NCBI GenBank assembly: GCA_050699055.1
Contig: JBOHCT010000104.1
Location: 1-14,528, forward strand
Direction of reading: 5' to 3'
DNA: 14,528 nt
Source: JBOHCT01 sp050699055
GTDB taxonomy: Bacteria; Actinomycetota; Actinomycetes; Streptosporangiales; JBOHCT01
Within the stretch, counting starts at the first letter, position 1. Each line of letters starts with the position of its first letter. A program made the position numbers and the translations under genes. A model generated the notes under the pieces. That model ran no database searches, was not told the DNA's origin, and was given only the letters and a program-made list of their open reading frames with translations. This document shows positions 13,378-14,528 of the stretch, piece by piece.

Positions 13378-13383
13378 ATGTTA
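13378..13383 (-). promoter_or_regulatory. candidate -10 of serA promoter
   Basis: TAACAT (TANNNT) on the minus strand lies in the 103-nt gap between hisN and serA, about 39 nt before the GTG. It implies a 5' leader of about 30 nt carrying the strong ribosome-binding site. Just upstream is a direct repeat of GGTACG with an 8-nt period (13392-13405), where the -35 would be; no TTGACA-like -35 is visible. Confidence 0.3.
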
Positions 13384-13442
13384 TGTCCTGTCGTACCGCC
13401 GTACCGTCCCGGGGGAAACGAGGGAGTCCATGAGCGGACGGC

Positions 13443-14228
13443 TCAGCGACCGCTCAACCGTGCGAGTACCTCGTCGTGCAGCAGGCCGTTGCTGCAGACG
13501 ACGCTGCGGCCGTCGGGGCCGGGCGTTCCCTCGAGGTTCGTGACGCGGCCGCCGGCCTCGTCGACGATGACCGCGAGCGCGGCGAGGTCCCAGAGCGACA
13601 CCTCAGGCTCCGCGGAGGCGTCTACGGAGCCCTCGGCCACGAGAACGTGCGACCAGAAGTCGCCGTAGGCGCGTGTGCGCCATACCTGGCGGGAGAGGTC
13701 GAGGAAGCCGTCCAGCCGACCCAGCCCCTCCCACCCGGAGAGGCTGGAGTACGAGAAGGACGCGTCCGCGAGCCTGCTGACGTCCGAGACCCGGCAGCGG
13801 CTCGCACGCGAGAGACTGCGTCCCGTCCACGTACCCGCCCCACGAGCCGCCCACCAGCGGCGGCTGAGTGCGGGGGCGTCGACGACCCCGACCACCACCT
13901 CGTCGTGTTCCATCAGGGCGATCAGCGTCGCCCAGACGGGGACGCCGCGGACGAAGTTCTTCGTCCCGTCGATGGGGTCGATGACCCAGCAGCGGGGACC
14001 GTAGCCGCTCCGGCCGTACTCCTCGCCGAGTACGGCGTCGCGCGGACGGGCACGGCGCAGCGTGGCGCGCAGCGTGTGCTCGACGGCGCGGTCGGCGTCG
14101 CTCACCGGGGTGAGGTCGGGCTTGGTGTCGATGCTCAGGTCGAGCGCGCGGAACCTGTCGGTGGTGATGTTGTCGGCCTCGTCCGCCAGGACGTGGGCGA
14201 ACCGTAGATCGTCGCTGTACCCCGCCAT
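13443..14228 (-). CDS. hisN: histidinol-phosphatase, inositol monophosphatase family
   Basis: 261-residue Mg-dependent phosphatase. Metal-binding motifs are GEE (68-70), DPIDGTKNF (84-92) and WDLAA (213-217). TKPDLTPVSDADRAVE near 36-50 and the FVRGVPVWA continuation match actinobacterial HisN (M. tuberculosis Rv3137) more than SuhB or CysQ. The Ser-rich SFSYSSLSGW and RTRAYGDFWSH segments and the C-terminal SNGLLHDEVL also fit HisN. The reaction is L-histidinol phosphate to L-histidinol, late in histidine synthesis. An inositol-monophosphatase role cannot be excluded by sequence alone. The ATG at 14228 has no Shine-Dalgarno sequence; a -10-like TACCGT ends 8 nt upstream, suggesting leaderless initiation. 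It lies 103 nt upstream of serA in the same direction and is divergent from the tetR gene. Confidence 0.88.
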   Translation of the reverse strand: MAGYSDDLRFAHVLADEADNITTDRFRALDLSIDTKPDLTPVSDADRAVEHTLRATLRRARPRDAVLGEEYGRSGYGPRCWVIDPIDGTKNFVRGVPVWATLIALMEHDEVVVGVVDAPALSRRWWAARGAGTWTGRSLSRASRCRVSDVSRLADASFSYSSLSGWEGLGRLDGFLDLSRQVWRTRAYGDFWSHVLVAEGSVDASAEPEVSLWDLAALAVIVDEAGGRVTNLEGTPGPDGRSVVCSNGLLHDEVLARLSGR

Positions 14229-14236
14229 GGCGCGAA

Positions 14237-14242
14237 ACGGTA
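14237..14242 (-). promoter_or_regulatory. candidate leaderless -10 of hisN
   Basis: TACCGT (TANNNT) on the minus strand ends 8 nt before the hisN ATG, and there is no ribosome-binding site in between. It overlaps the plus-strand candidate -10 of the tetR gene. Confidence 0.4.
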
Positions 14243-14246
14243 TCGT
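14241..14246 (+). promoter_or_regulatory. candidate leaderless -10 of the TetR-family gene
   Basis: TATCGT (TANNNT) lies 7 nt before the GTG at 14254. No Shine-Dalgarno sequence is present. The hexamer shares two bases with the hisN -10, so the two polymerases could not bind at once. Confidence 0.4.
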
Positions 14247-14253
14247 CTTTCCA

Positions 14254-14528
14254 GTGACGAAGGCATCACGGGAGACAACACGGGGGGCACCGCGGGAGAC
14301 ATTGTCGACGCGCGACGCTCTGCTCGAAGCCGCCTACGACGTCATCGTGGCGGGGGAGTGGGGGCGAGCTCGTATGGCAGATGTCGCGGCCGCCGCCGGG
14401 GTCTCGCGCCAGACGCTCTACAACGAGTTCGGCGGCAAGGACGCCGTGTGCGAGGCGCTCGCCGTCCGCGAGGCCGGCTGTTTCCTGAACGGGATCCGTG
14501 CCGCGATGGAGGCGCACGAGGGTGAGCC
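14254..14528 (+). CDS. TetR-family transcriptional regulator, N-terminal part (truncated by window end)
   Basis: Reading from the GTG at 14254 gives 91 codons with no stop before the window ends. After a basic leader of about 20 residues the helix-turn-helix is clear: TRDALLEAAYDVIVAGEWGR, then MADVAAAAGVSRQTLYNEF and GGKDAVCEALAVREAG. The ATAxAGVSxxTLYxxF pattern is that of TetR DNA-binding domains. The ligand-binding domain is outside the window, so effector and targets are unknown. Autoregulation at the 25-bp gap shared with hisN is plausible from the arrangement. The GTG start has no ribosome-binding site; a TTG further in (about 14302) is a poorer alternative because it would remove part of the conserved leader only. 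Confidence 0.85.
   Translation, partial: MTKASRETTRGAPRETLSTRDALLEAAYDVIVAGEWGRARMADVAAAAGVSRQTLYNEFGGKDAVCEALAVREAGCFLNGIRAAMEAHEGE

Noticed and set aside
1..14528. Insertion sequences, CRISPR arrays, rRNA or phage genes
   Set aside because: No transposase, integrase, regularly spaced repeats or conserved rRNA segments were seen on either strand.

Overview
The window is high-GC DNA from an actinomycete: GTG starts are common, genes are joined by 4-base GTGA overlaps, and the proteins resemble actinobacterial families throughout. It carries close relatives of mycobacterial DprE1, DprE2 and the UbiA-type phosphoribosyltransferase Rv3806c. It shows no emb, aft, glf or mycolate genes, so an actinomycete outside the Mycobacteriales (for example Streptosporangiales or Thermomonosporaceae) is my best guess, not a demonstrated placement.

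Layout from left to right. (1) Minus strand, 18-3177: a DUF2723-type polytopic membrane protein preceded by a GT-C-like membrane protein (GT-C-A). (2) Plus strand, 3210-4208: a DUF4185 protein, the family that contains GH183 endo-D-arabinofuranases. (3) Minus strand, 4293-6106: a family-2 glycosyltransferase downstream of a GalE-like NAD-dependent epimerase. The epimerase lies behind a leader of about 180 nt that is rich in hairpins. (4) Plus strand, 6514-12073: a tightly coupled five-gene operon encoding a second GT-C-like protein (GT-C-B, paralogue of GT-C-A), a HAD-IB phosphatase, a UbiA-family prenyltransferase, DprE1 and DprE2. (5) Minus strand, 12089-14228: a SerA-type phosphoglycerate dehydrogenase and an IMPase-family histidinol-phosphatase (HisN). 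(6) Plus strand from 14254: the start of a TetR-family regulator that runs off the window.

How the genes may work together. UbiA, HAD, DprE1 and DprE2 are sufficient on paper to turn PRPP plus polyprenyl phosphate into polyprenyl-phospho-D-arabinofuranose (DPA): phosphoribosyl transfer, 5-phosphate removal, then two-step 2'-epimerisation. The GT-C-like proteins are natural candidates to use such a lipid donor outside the membrane. The GT2 plus epimerase pair could make a second polyprenyl-phosphate sugar, as the mycobacterial PpgS pair does. The DUF4185 protein could trim or remodel a D-arabinan. I therefore read positions 18-12073 as a D-arabinofuranosylation locus in an organism that may lack the mycobacterial arabinogalactan machinery. 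The acceptor is unknown. serA, hisN and the tetR gene look like unrelated neighbours.

Side observations: DprE1 carries alanine where M. tuberculosis has the benzothiazinone-target Cys387. Several genes appear to be leaderless. GT-C-B has a strong ribosome-binding site but no canonical start codon at the position its paralogue predicts.
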